Source of the DNA: Ectocarpus siliculosus
Lineage: Eukaryota; Sar; Phaeophyceae; Ectocarpales; Ectocarpaceae
Reading direction: 5' to 3'
Length of the DNA: 64,000 bases
NCBI GenBank assembly: GCA_000310025.1
Contig: FN649735.1
Span: 583,947 to 647,946 of the forward strand
The translations under genes were made by a program, and so were the position numbers. Positions 11,201 to 23,600 of this stretch are shown here, in pieces. Under the pieces are notes generated by a model. It searched no databases. It had not been told where the DNA came from and saw nothing but the letters and a program-made list of their open reading frames with translations. The stretch's first letter is position 1; each line of letters starts with the position of its first letter.

Positions 11201-13267
11201 ACGAACACAGAGAGACTACAACCCGTTCGAGATATAGTCTAACCACAATCGAGATGCGTTGGAGTCTTATCCAACATGGTGACTATTTAATCGAAGACCC
11301 CTGCGAAGGCTACTGTCAGCACCAGATGCGGGTCTACGAAGATCTTGGGAGGGTACAACAGTAGATATGGATCTACGGAGAGGATATCTGTGGGGGGGTT
11401 CGGGTTTCGTTGGTGCAAATAATGTGTTTGAAGAAGAGGGCAGTACCCCTTGCGTCTGCGTGCCTGCCCACTCGTGAATAACCAAGGTGCTGTAAGTCAA
11501 CCTTAGACTACCTTTCTCTGCAGCCTCTGGCGATAAGCACCCCTCACCCAACATTTTTTTTTTTTACCCCTCACCCAACATATGTACATCGAGAGATGAG
11601 ACTCATGCACTTGTCTACCACTGCTTCGACTAATGCGGTGTTCTTGAATTTGGCATGACCGTGAGTGTGTGCGTGCCTATAAACTACCAGCTGGTGTACG
11701 CCGGTGGTGGTGTCGTCGGCTTTTTGTTTGACTTGCTTCATCGCAGAAGATGAGGATTTCCTGCGGTGGAAATGTGGATATACCGTCGTCAACCGTAAGC
11801 CATATTGGAAACGACAAAATTGCCCACCAACAAGTTCGGGGCTTTCATGGTTGGATTTGGGGGGTTCATGGTTGATTATCGTCTCCCCCAAACCAAAAAC
11901 AGTTAATTTATTGAATGAACACACCACATAATTATTTATTGAAGGAATAATAAAAACACACACAGAAAGACTACCCATTCGAGATACATACCCATATCTA
12001 TTGTTTCGCATTACGCATACGTACGAGTACGTTTTTTGGTTTTACATTGTTGAACAAGTAGAAGATTTCCTCCACTCACTGAAAAGACTCCACCACATCC
12101 CGTTCGACTGTGGGTGTATCTCGAATGGGTAGTCTTTCTGTGTGTGTTTTCATTATTCCTTAAGTCTGTCGTGTTCAAAGAATTACTTGTACTTGCATGC
12201 GTTTGCTGTATGAGATGGAACGTGAAAGAGTAAATAGCGGCGGGGGTCCGGACTACATATTCTACATGAAAGTGCCTCACATGGCAACTACGTGGCATGG
12301 ACGCTACATGGACGGCAACCAAAATCCAAGCTCTCTTGAACGTGAATACAAAGTGCCCGGTGCCCCGTATAGTGCGGGTGAACCTGGCGGGCACATACCG
12401 GCACTCCTGAGGGACCCCGCTCCTTGTTGGCGGAAGTTCCGGAATATGCGTCACCGACGAGGTGCACTTTCACACTTTCACACTATTTACGTACGAACTC
12501 CGCCTTTTTGGGCTTGGCATCTGTTTTTCGTCCTTTTGGGGAATATCCTAATCTGTGTTCTACGACATAGCATATCGACGGTATGTGTGCATGTGTGTAG
12601 ACGAATGGAGACGTACACTATTTTACTCGAAGAACACACGGGTTCTAAATCCGGGGGGTGCTATTCTGCTTTGCTGCTGTGACACCCCTAGGCGCCGGTG
12701 GTGGGGGGTTGGACCACATATACTGTATGTTGCAGCTGCCACATAGGGCCACGTGTATGAAAAAAAGCTTGGAAGTACAATGCACTTCCGAAGAGGTAGC
12801 GACACCACCACGGGTGCCACGGGTGCTGGATAGAGGAGATGTTACTGAATCACGACCGCGTGATTTCCACGTATGTATGCATAGGAGGCACCTCCTGTAG
12901 GGCTCGAGCTCGATTCGCTGAGTTCTACTTAGACATGTACTGCTGTACATACATACGCATATTTACATCCAACGTCGTGCTACTTGCTGGTGGTTGTTCA
13001 TGTGTGGACTGCTGGACTGGCCGCTAATTACGGCAACATCGAGAAGCACTTTCCGATCAGGGACACAACCAGCTCGACTCACAGATCGGCCACGGCGTAG
13101 CCGCCCTCCTTGGCGGGGAAGGTGCGGGTCTTGCAGCGGAGGTCCTGCCCGGTGCCGCCGATCCAGATGTACTCGGCCATGATCTTGCCGCCCTGAGGAA
13201 GCTTCCGGAACTCGTTGAGCACCTCATCGGAGAGGGCGGTGTGGCTGGAGAACTGCGTGTTCGGCAT
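8208..13267 (-). CDS. Glutamine synthetase (GSII), complete right tandem copy
   Basis: Complete eukaryotic-type glutamine synthetase, 363 aa. Exons: 13267-13083, 11068-10870, 10388-10140, 9901-9647, 8959-8771 and 8222-8208. All junctions are GT-AG and close in frame; the last exon adds only four residues (TTTS) and a TAG stop. Domains: an N-terminal beta-grasp with [14 protein letters not shown] (about residues 70-83), then the catalytic domain with [57 protein letters not shown] and [15 protein letters not shown]. Length fits cytosolic GSII enzymes (about 350-370 aa). The start is the only ATG before the conserved N-terminus, and no transit peptide is seen. Head-to-tail with the left copy, 2.1 kb apart. 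The tiny last exon is the least certain part; the other exons are certain. Confidence 0.95.
8954..9124. repeat. Tandem repeat including a splice acceptor (glutamine synthetase intron 4)
   Basis: Two near-identical units begin at 9031 and 9084 (period 53 bp; shared core CTACCCTGTCGCCATCTATG and the following 20 bp, one mismatch). A third, degenerate unit starts at about 8954 and overlaps the intron 4 acceptor of the right glutamine synthetase copy. On the minus strand each unit carries GACAGGGT, the sequence of the used acceptor. Confidence 0.75.
11206..11272 (+). repeat. Dispersed repeat, GACTACCCRTTCGAGATA family, copy 2
   Basis: Contains ACTACAACCCGTTCGAGATA and shares a longer stretch with the copy at about 430 (a downstream GATGYGTTGRAGTCT segment). 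It is in intron 1 of the right glutamine synthetase copy, so it is not at the same intron position as the copy at 430. Confidence 0.55.
11539..11581. repeat. 16-bp direct repeats flanking an oligo-T tract
   Basis: ACCCCTCACCCAACAT occurs at 11539-11554 and again at 11566-11581, separated only by a run of T. This has the form of a target-site duplication around a minimal poly-A (minus strand) insertion, as left by LINE machinery. Slippage or a simple duplication is the alternative. Confidence 0.6.
11940..12166. mobile_element. Small MITE built of the GACTACCCATTCGAGATA repeat in inverted orientation
   Basis: Arms at about 11940-11992 and 12111-12166 are inverted repeats of about 50 bp sharing CACACACAGAAAGACTACCC and ATTCGAGATACA. 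The spacer is about 120 bp. Single arms of the same sequence occur elsewhere in the window, so the family is mobile or was mobile. It is in intron 1 of the right glutamine synthetase copy. Confidence 0.65.
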
Positions 13268-16200
13268 GCTGCTGCTGTGTGAAAATCTGTCGCGATAGGG
13301 GGGGATTGTAAGGGCAGGTCGGTTTGTCAGGGGTGGACGTGCGGTTCCCAACAGCTGTAAGAAGCAGCGTAGAATTTTGATGCATTGGAAGAATCATGCG
13401 TTTTGCTGCGCGTGTGAATGCGCGCCAACGCCTTTCGCTGCTGGAGGAGCAGCCGACGCAGGCACAGCAGCAGAGGCATGTACAGCAGCGTCACAGCTCG
13501 GTGTCAGGTGCACAAAGAGAGGTGCCAGCGGAGTTCGTTTGTATCTGGGAGAAGAGAACCAGAGCCGACAACAACAGCTGTGGTGTCGTGATGTCATGTG
13601 GCATCAGAACTCAGCGGCAGTTGCGGTGAAAAACAGCACGTGAGAAGAGAGGATGCTGTCCCATGGAAAGCTCGCACTCTCGACCATGGTAGCAGCGGCG
13701 TACTTAAACGGCAGTAGCAGTGACAGCAGGAATACTAGTACCTGTTGTCCGACAAAGAGCAGTAGCTGCTGCAAAGGGGAGCAAGAGAGCCATAGCGAGT
13801 CGGAATGTGCTTCCTACAAACAGGAGGGAACGCGTATTTTCGTGTTGGGTGTTGAGGAAGCCTTGGAACGCGAACTATTTGGAAGGCGGGCACTGCTGCG
13901 CTGTCCTCCCCTCAGCCTTCGGTTCGGAAAGCGGAGGTACATGGCGCGCTCCTTGCGGTCACTATGAATACTGGCCTCTCTCTCTCTGTCTCCCCATCCC
14001 AAAAAAGATAACATGCATACAGCGAGCGCAATCATGACTCCACCGCCGTTGCACTAACACGCACGCTTCCAAATACGGCATGATCACCTCGTGCACGCAC
14101 ACAGACACAGCTACATGCACGCATGAGGTATGTAGAAAACACACTGCCGATCCTAGCTATCCTGCCGGCGCGTGGGCTGCTGAGAAATAGGGAGACTCAC
14201 TTGCTTGTTGTCGGATGTGTAGAAGGAAGGCAAGGGTTGTGTGTGTGATGAGGAGGGGGTGGGCCGAGCGCTTGCTGCTGCAGCGGCCACCGGCAAAAAA
14301 AGGGCGAAAATCAGCGGACCACGTCCTCGCCGTTGACGTGATGACGTCATGTTGAAACTGCGCCTGAAACTCTGAAATCTGAAACGGTCGAGGACAGAAT
14401 CCGACCGAAAGGTGCCTGTTTGGTGGTGCCGTGGTAACCAACCAAACTGCAGAAGAATGCGAGTTTCGCCGACGGTCGATCGGGCTGCTGCTACGAGCTA
14501 GCTCGTAGATATTTTAGTAGATACTTGCGCATTCGGCCAATCGTGATATTTCGCGCGTGCACACACCCAGAGGGCGGTATACGAGAACTTTGGACACTGC
14601 ACTTCCACTGTTCAGCATGGAGTAGTCTATGTAGATACTTCAATGAGCAGCAACTGCAGTCCTGAAATTCTCGAGATCAGAGCTGCTCTGCTACGACACA
14701 CTACATCAACATACCTACAAAATTACAGCAGTAGTCTACTCTGCCGTGCAGCAGGATGCCCCACTGCAACCCACTGCTACATTTTTTTCGGTGCAAAGAT
14801 GAGAGGCGCGCCACTTGGTATGCAGTGTCGCAGTTTCGAGCCCGCACTTTGTCTCTCTCTCTCAAATGTAGGAGACACATAAAGTGCATCATGTCGAAAG
14901 TACAGCTCTCGCCGTTCTTGCACGGCGTGGCCACGAGCAGCTAAATAATGCCGCAGTTCTCTTTCTTCTCACGCACAATTAATTGGCAATTACAGAAAAG
15001 AGTCGTCAACAGGGAAGTCCGAGGGCAACAGCACCAATTCCACCACGTACAAACAAGAACAGAGGCGTACCTGTAGTGGTCTACAACCTACACGGTGTGA
15101 TGATTTTATTTACAAGTTTACACGTGGAAGAAGGTGGGAGGCCTACAGATGATTCAACATGCTGCGTGCGTAATATGCAGCGCATAGTCTAGATATTAAC
15201 AGTACTTTTCGTTTGCCTTATTTTTTCGGCGTACAGTCCACAACAAGAGACGGAGACAGCGTAGACTATACAGAGTCTTTAATGGCGCCTTGTTATATAT
15301 TAATATACGCAACTACTACTACATAGATTGGAATGTAAAATGTCCACATACATACATACATACATACATACATGTCGTTTTACAAGTACGATAGTTCGGG
15401 AGCGGGCACACCCGGCACTTCATCCCATATTGCGTTTTGTCGCGCGACGTTCACCACAGGCGTACAATATGTATATGTGTCATGCAAATAAATAGTCTAT
15501 TTTTTAGTCGATCCGATGTGTTTGCACGTCAACATCGTCGTCGACGTCTTGCAAAAAAACATTTTGCGATCGTCGTGACGATCCGCCGTCCAATCCAACC
15601 AGTACATGTATGTGATACATGTACTTCGAAGCTTTTACAAATACTAAATGTTTACGAGATGAACAATGCGCCGTGTGTGTGGTCTTCCGCTTCTCCCCAT
15701 TGGTCTATATTGTCCGAAAACAGGCAGAGAGAGAACCTTCTTCCTTTCGGAGTAAAGTTCGTTCTTCGAAGTCCGTTCCTAGTCTTAGTGTCCGATGCTG
15801 GCATCACGATGAACGGACTTGGAGGCGAAGTTCTTTCTACCCACATGTTGCCTAGAAGCACACTTTACCTTGCCCTCACCATGTTCAGACCTCGAGAAAA
15901 AGATCAGAATCACTCGATGGTAGCTACTCGATGGTCCTTGGCCGGCCCTATTATTCCTGTTGCGACCAGTAGCAAAGATGAGAAGAACGCACCAAACTGG
16001 AGGAAGTTGGAAGAGGGAAAGGGGGGGGGCAAATTCCGCGCACCGCGCACGCACCAGACCAGGGGTAGGGAAACGTTCGGGGCTGTGGAAACTCTCCGCT
16101 TGTCTAGACGCTTGCGCCGAATAGTAAACTAGGATGGTTGTGGTCCTGTGGTCCTGATTCCGCGCTCGCCGCCGAAGTGGTTGGAGCTATGCTCAGGGCA

Positions 16201-17442
16201 ACAAGAGAAGAACCTCCGTCGTGGCGCACAAATGAATGTCCCGGGTGGGACAAAGATTCACCTGGACTGACTGGAGCGTTTTTAGAGATTGATTGAGAGG
16301 CAGTTTGAACCGATGACATCAGGCCTGCCTGTGTGTAAACAACTCATCTGCGGGAAAGAAATTGTAATAAGACGATAGCAGCATAGAGAGGGCGGTTGGG
16401 CAAAAGCTTGGGCCTCTCAATTGTTGTTGTTGTTGTTGTCTTCACCGTTCCGTTCTCAATGTACTGTTGTTTTCTTTTTGTTGTGGTTTTGCCTCCTATT
16501 CGATGAGTCGATTCGAACGCCAGATTGGTCGCCTTCTTGTGTTCCTGAATACAACACAGCCAACCTTCAACATTGGTTTGCGTACGTTCGTTGAAAAACA
16601 AGCAGAGCAACGCTAGATGCTGAGGAGTCGTTCGATGACGTGTGACAGTCTTGCGTTACGGACCAGCCGACTCGTGACCGGACAACTCGTTCGTTTGTTT
16701 GTCGGCAGGAGGATCGCAAGAAGGATCGAGGTTGGCTGTGCTCGATGTCAGAGTAATGTTGAGGCACATAGGTTTGAAAAGTGGAAGAATCGAACAATCG
16801 ACAGCAACAGCAACGTCAATAACAGCAGCAGCAACAAGTTGCCGAAATGAACATCCCTTGTCCTTTTTATGTATGTATATGAACGCCTCGCCGTGTGGTT
16901 GCCGAATCCTAGGCCAAAGATGACACCCCGTGGCGAACTTAGAGATGGGGGGTGAAAAGAAGCAAAGAAAATGATGCCAGTGACCTTCTCATTGCTTCAC
17001 GGCTTCGTCGGTGGCCCATTTTTACTTTTTTCGGGGGACGATCTCATCCGGGGGCGAGTGTTCTCACGAGATGAAGGTGTTTTGACCCTCCGTGCGATGC
17101 GAGTCCCCATGGGGGCTCGAGGAGAGCACGGCGGGAGTCCCCCCGCCTCCTCCTCCTCCGCCTCCGCCCGTGCTTCAGCTTCAGAGGACACGGTTCCCTT
17201 GTCTTGCATTCCCGGCGACGTATTATGTTCTCCTAATTATGTTTGTTTCCGCCAGCCTGCCTACGCCGAAGTTACCGATAAAATTGAGCACCATATGGAA
17301 AAGATATACACACCACACACAGGGGACACGACCAAGACTGGGTACGCACTACTGTAGACTACGGAGAATTTTGAGGACGACTGAGCAAAACAAGCACACA
17401 CTCTGTGACCCCTTCTCGAGGTGTAGATATGCGGGGGGCAAC
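13268..17442. promoter_or_regulatory. Intergenic region: glutamine synthetase promoter side and TMC 3' side
   Basis: 4.2 kb between the start of the right glutamine synthetase copy and the TMC stop codon. It must contain the promoter and 5' UTR of the former and the 3' UTR of the latter. A CATA microsatellite lies at about 15346-15373. The longest open frame (15437-16132, plus) shows no recognisable domain and is not called a gene. Confidence 0.55.
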
Positions 17443-17635
17443 TCAGCCCCCCCCGGTCTCGTCGAACAGCATAGCGCCGGCTTGCAGTTGCATCTTCTCG
17501 ATCAGCTTGGCCTGCTTCTTCAGCCGAGCCTGCGTCGTCTGCGCCTCGTTCATCCACTCGCGCTCTCGGTCCGCAGCCGCATCCGCGTGCGTCCTGCGAT
17601 TTGAGAGTTTTTCGAGACGGTGGTTATTTGGGTTG

Positions 17636-17667
<32 letters not shown>

Positions 17668-20600
17668 GGCTCTCCGGAACATTCGGTCTGTCGCGGGGCG
17701 GGGTCGTCATCGTCGTTGTTTGTTGTCGTTGCTTGTTCATTTTTTGTCGCTTCAGGTAATGTCTTAAGTAAAGTATGAGGTAAGTCTATGTAGATGAAGT
17801 GACTCATCAAGAGACGGCAACAGGGTTGTGCACCAAGATCCAAGCACACACAAACGTGACGTGTGCATACAGATGGCTGAAGCCACCACTTCAGGTCCTC
17901 GTACTTTACCAGAGTCGCGTCCTCGTTATCGGGAACCAATTGGAACTACGCAGGTTAGTGTCGGGTGGCTCAAATGCATGTGTGTATTTCGAAAAAAAGT
18001 CGAAGACATCTGACCTACTCCGTACTCTGTAACACTCGAGTATCACCAGGTGGGATATTTCGCGGAATCGCTAACTGTCACGGTGCGATGTGCCAGCTGT
18101 CGTGCCTCTTGTCGCAACGGTTGTCGAGATCGATTGTACTCACTGTGACGAGTTTCTTTGGAAGAGGATCGTGAGCCACAGCACGATGGCCGCGCCCCAG
18201 AGCACGAAACTGTTGTCAACAAGAATCCCGAAAATCTGCGGGGGCGGCGGGGAGAAGGGGACGAAGTTACATTGCTTTGCTTTATCGTAAGTTGACAATT
18301 AGACACACATCCCTATTGAGACGGAGTAGATTTACGACAACTTGTAGCAAGATATACCGCCGAAAATCGGGCCTTCAGCCGTGGATCATGCAGGAACTAT
18401 TCGAACCTCTCATGTCTGGCATTCAATATGTCCACCATGTCTGTAGAGGGTCAAGACAACTTGAAACAATAAGCTCCTCATGAGGGTATTCGTCATGCGC
18501 TGTCTGCCGCGAGGGTGGTTGGTGCGTCAGAAAAAACAGAAAACAACGACCTCACGAAACGGACCGGTTTTGGAGCCCTAGCCTTCCTAATTGTAGGCTG
18601 AGTGCGACCCCACAGGCGATTGCATACCCCCAGGAAAATCCTTCCAAGACATGCTTGCGCACAAGGTTCACCATCCAGAGGTGGGAGCCCACACGGAGAC
18701 AGACTTATTCGGCAACTCACGTATCCCACGATGGAAATGGACCGCACTTGTGTGTTGAGGGAGTTGTACGCCGAGGTCACCTCGACAAAGGGACCGCACG
18801 CCAGATTGTCCTGCCACGTGGAGTTTTATTACGAGCACCGTGGCGTTTCATGAGTTCCGTTAGCGCCGTGGTTCGTTCATCCCGTGGTTTCTTCCGTGGT
18901 TTCTTCCGTGGTTGTTCGCGCGGTTCATGTTCAGCGTTCGTTTCGCGGCATACGGCTGTGCGAATGACAGCGGTGTCAGTGACGAGTGCTGGAATAGTCT
19001 CGTGGCATGAAATCGAAGTCGCACGGTTTTGGCACGTAAACGTTCGTGTTGTGCTGTCGTCGGCACGCGTTCAAGATGATGCCGAAGACGTGTGGACGAA
19101 TATACCAGTGACCACGACTTGGAAGCCAGACAATGTTCGCCGTTGCCTCTGACACCAACACAAATGGACAATGTCGCGATCGACCCAGCTGACAAGTTCG
19201 AAGGGTGGGCATCGTCCCCCCGAACGTGTACATTTTTCCCGCCATAAAACTTGTGATCGCCACTCGACCCACGTACTGCCCGGAGTCACAACTACGGCGG
19301 TCGTGTCAGTTGTTCCCCACGCCGCCTCGATTGCTTGAGCCCAAAACCGTGGTTGCACGTAGGTAAGCTTCTACCATCTTGATTCCCTCTGCTGAGCGAG
19401 ATACTTCATCTGCGGTGGTTCGCAACCAGTTACTCCCTACGGTTTGTCGGTGTAACAACTCTGAGGCAGTCGTTGGCTACACAAACAGACCGTCCCATAC
19501 AGCCAGTCCCCTCCGCAGGCCCGATGTTGGGGGACCCTCGGACTGGAACTCATTTTCTAGAATATTTTCATCGGTCGGACGGTTATTCCGGTTTATTCGA
19601 TTCAACGCCACCCATACTTGCCGGTCGCCCCGGTGGTCTAGTTGGTAGCCTCGTAACCTTCTAGAGGTCAGGTCAGGGGTTCGAATCCCGCCGTAGGCGA
19701 GCTTTTCTTGCAAAGTGAGTTTTTCTCTCGCTTCCGCTCCTGGCCAAGTGGATAGCGCTAGTTCGTGTGTACACAGAGGGAAGAGAGTGCTGAACTCTTC
19801 TCGCATTAAAAATTGAAGGCGAAGTACCGCAGGAGGGGAAGGTAGAGAGAGGCTCTTCTGTGTGACCACGGGTTGGAATAAACGGCACTAGTGCTGTGAG
19901 CACTGATTTGAAGTGAAGAACAAAAAAAAAAAAAAAAAAAAAAAAAATACTCGGCTCGTAGCCGCACCTTGCACACACAAGCGGGATATTCGTCAGCTGG
20001 TGCTTGGCAGTTCTCGGAGAAGTAGCCGTAGAAGGCGTTGTCTGGGTCCAACGTACACGTGGAGTTGCTGCTCTGCATGTCGCCTTCGCACAAGCCGATC
20101 TCGCCGTCCTGGCAGGTTCAGGTCGAGTCGATTCTACATCTTGCGTGTATGATCCTTTTGTTCAGGCGTGCATGCATGTACGTGCAATGGTCTTGGGAAG
20201 AGCGTGCACCAATTGTTTTTGAACAGTACACAACATGACCTTGGTCTTGAGTCGACGTCTTTTTAGGGAGATGGCATCTTTGCACGCAAACACTACAGTT
20301 TAACCGTCGCGTTGCCCCTTTTCGAAGACGTTGTGTCCAACGAAATGACGGGTGCTGCGTTGTGTTGCGACTGAACAAAAAAGGAACGAAACACGAACCG
20401 ACATGTATTTGCTTGGTTTTCTGCATTTTTTCTTCCATGAAAACAACGAAACACGAGAAGCTCTATCTGTCGATGAAATTCAGGAAAAACAAGCGAGGAA
20501 TCATCTCGTGCGTATGTCCTACACAACAGCAGCGTTTCAGCTTCTTCGACAAAATGCAGCAATGGCGCTTACCCTACCGGTACAACAGCTATCAGCTCAA

Positions 20601-23600
20601 GAGACGTGTTGATGTCCCGTTTTTCTTCGTGTATGTATGTTGATCTTTGAGTTGAAACCGCTCACCCACCCACCTGTATGTCGCAGTTCTTGGCAAAGGT
20701 GGTACCCATGATAAGGAACAGGGTGGCCATCACCCCCAGCAGCACGAGCGTCGCTAGATAAAACTTGATGAAGAAGGAGTAGCTGTCGTGCGCCTTCAGT
20801 CGGCCTTTCGGCTTGGACTGTTGGATGTCGTTGATCATTCCAATTTCATGCGTGAAGCAAGGTTGGCTCATTGGTTCGTCATCACCAACAGAAGGCGGTG
20901 TCATGGACGCCATGAACGGAAAAGAAATGCCGGAGAGGGTAAGGTGGGATGGTAGAGAGGGAAACTCACCTCTGTTGATTCCGTTGCGTTGCAGAGGGGG
21001 TAAAGGAGGCACAACGGAGGGAGACTTTCACGACGCATCCGTGCTTCTTGAGTTTCAAGGAGTTCGGTGCATGGTTGACGACATGCGACCGCGACTTATA
21101 GTAGAGAATACCCAAGATCTCGTGTTGTTGCTAGCTCTCGCATTGCCTTCAGCCGTGTCGGATATTGGTCTAACCTATCGAGTCCTAGCCGGAGCACTTC
21201 AGATGAAAAAGCCAGGTGGTGCTCTTTTCCGGTTGTTCAGACGCTCCAAGCCGGATGACATTGCTTTCGAAAGACACGCAAACACCAGCGTCCGAACGGG
21301 TTGAGAAAATATCACACCAGGCCACCTCTCGTGACAAAGAGCTTGTTCTAGCTCGCTCGGTGTCAATTCCCACGGCGGCAACTATAGTGCTCAACATAGC
21401 GCCAGGCCGCATAAAACTTGGACCGAGGTTTGAAGCTCGATACCTAGACAGTCGAATGGCAACGACGGAACGATGTGTCTCTACAAATCTCTTCATGGCC
21501 GTTACTGCCGACGCCGCTCATCACGACCAAAACCCAAATTCTTGCTTTGGTCATATCGAGCTCGGAAAGTGGTCTGTAGACCTGGAGGAAGGTTAAGGTT
21601 AATGCAGCAGTTTCTCAGGTAGACACGCCCCGGGCATACTATTAATAGGAACCGCACCTGAAATGCGGTGAGAAGCTTTTTTTCGAACTTGAAGGACAGG
21701 ATGAGGAACGGCGCCACGAACACGGTGCCCATCGGGAAGAACGGGTACGCCGCCAGGATCAGGGCCTGCAACACGAAGGGTACGAGCAAGGGGAGGGGGA
21801 GGGTAAGACCGGTACGGACGATATTGTGTATGCCTTGAGACCAGCAACAGAGTACGATGCGGGTTTGCACATCTTTCAGGTATTGAAACAAGAAAACCGA
21901 GTTGTATCTCGGTCTCTTCCCCATGGTCGACAAATGCGCGTTGCTTCCTCTTTCGAAACACAATCGAGGTCCATCTCTACCTGTACGTTTATTGAACGCG
22001 CTTTTTGTCCAAGCGACAAGACTGCATTTTCCTGGTCTTTTCTGTTGTGTTCTTCATTTCGAACAGGAGTGATGGGAAAAGGTCGTAACGAGTTCTAACG
22101 TCCACGAATACAACCACGGCAACAACTTCGACAACAACTGAACTGTTGGTACCTGAAAGTAAAGTAGCCCCACCATGCGCTTGGCGACCTCGAACTCCGG
22201 CTTCACGAACAATTTCTTGGAGTACTGAAAGTAGACACGCAACACACCAAGGGCAGCTGGTCACACACACGTGCAAATCGAGCTAAAACAGCAGGTACTT
22301 TGAATATTATTTCAGCCTAAAAAAAGATGCCATGTATGTGGCCACAAGATTGATCTGGGCGAGGCAGGCGTTCTTCCCTCGGAAAAACGAAAGCCAGGGC
22401 GTGCCGGAGATACTTTTGTCTGTCTCTCACTATTTATTTCGTGGGTCTCTTCCGTGGCCGGCTTCTTTCACAACATATCAAGACCCTAAGGTATGCGTTG
22501 GTGAATTCTGTTTTCTTGCTCTTTGGCTGGGTCCATCTAACCATGGCTCAGATTGCGGGATTGATAAATTGTGATGCCCGGCTACGACCTCCTTACGACT
22601 ACCCTATCTAAACAAAGAAAAGAAAGAAGCAGACCCTCCTGCGATCTTCCTCAGCGCACCCTCTGTCAATGCTGTGCTATCTTCAGAATTTCATGACGGA
22701 CCAGGCCTTCTGTCTGCTCATCTTGTCTAGCACAATGACCGTCTACTGTTGTAGCTGCTTGGTGTGTACTTCGAAGCCACCTTACCCGGGCTTTGACCTG
22801 GGCAGCTCGAAGAGTCGCGTAGTTGATGATCTTGGAAAAAACGAACTCGGTTACTACCAGCTGGAACAAGCCTGCCCCAGCCTTGGAGGCGGAGAAAAAG
22901 TGGTTCATGTGTGGGAGGCCGACAAACGAGGAAGAAAACCAACAAACGGCATTCATGTCGAGTTTGAGCTTGCAGCCAGGCACGACTACTGCCCCTTTTT
23001 TTGATGCTAAGCGGCATTTTCGATTGCAACGGGATGAGAATTGTAAACAGCAAGAAAAACAGAGAGTTTTAGTGATGATTCCGATACGTTCTTCGTCTGC
23101 ATTGTGCTTTCGCTCAAACTACCGGACCTATGGTCGTAGAATGCTAAATTGGAGAAAACCACAAGCACAGACACAAGACCTGTAGAGGCAAGCAAACAGT
23201 TATCACCGCCCTCTTTGTTTGCCCTCCTTCGATGGCTACCGAGTCTCATCGACGTCAACGTAGCAGTACAGATATAGTGCGCAACGGAGGGGGCTTTCTG
23301 TGGGGTGAAAAACAAGTAGCAGTGCAGTCCAGACAGAACACTATTAGAACAGTCAAAGCTAAAGCGCCCACGACAACAACAACGGAAACAGTCACTTGTT
23401 GTGCGAATTTGCTCGTGGTGTTGTTTTCTCACTTGATCTAACCGGCAGTCAAACCCTGACGGCTCAAAGTTCTGCTCCACGCGGCCCCGATTGATAATGA
23501 TTGTGTACCTGTAAAGACAACGAATGGTACAGAAGCACGAAGAACGGAAAATGTTCAAGTACTCTTTCGGAAAGCTACAACACATCAGCATTTAGTACGC

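Noticed and set aside
15437-16132. 231-codon open frame on the plus strand in the intergenic region
   Set aside because: No recognisable domain, no splice-site or composition support, and several overlapping open frames on the other strand; most likely chance.
19624-19700. Apparent tRNA with anticodon CTA (amber suppressor)
   Set aside because: Acceptor and T stems are imperfect and the head continues into a body ending in poly-A; it is a SINE head, not a tRNA gene.
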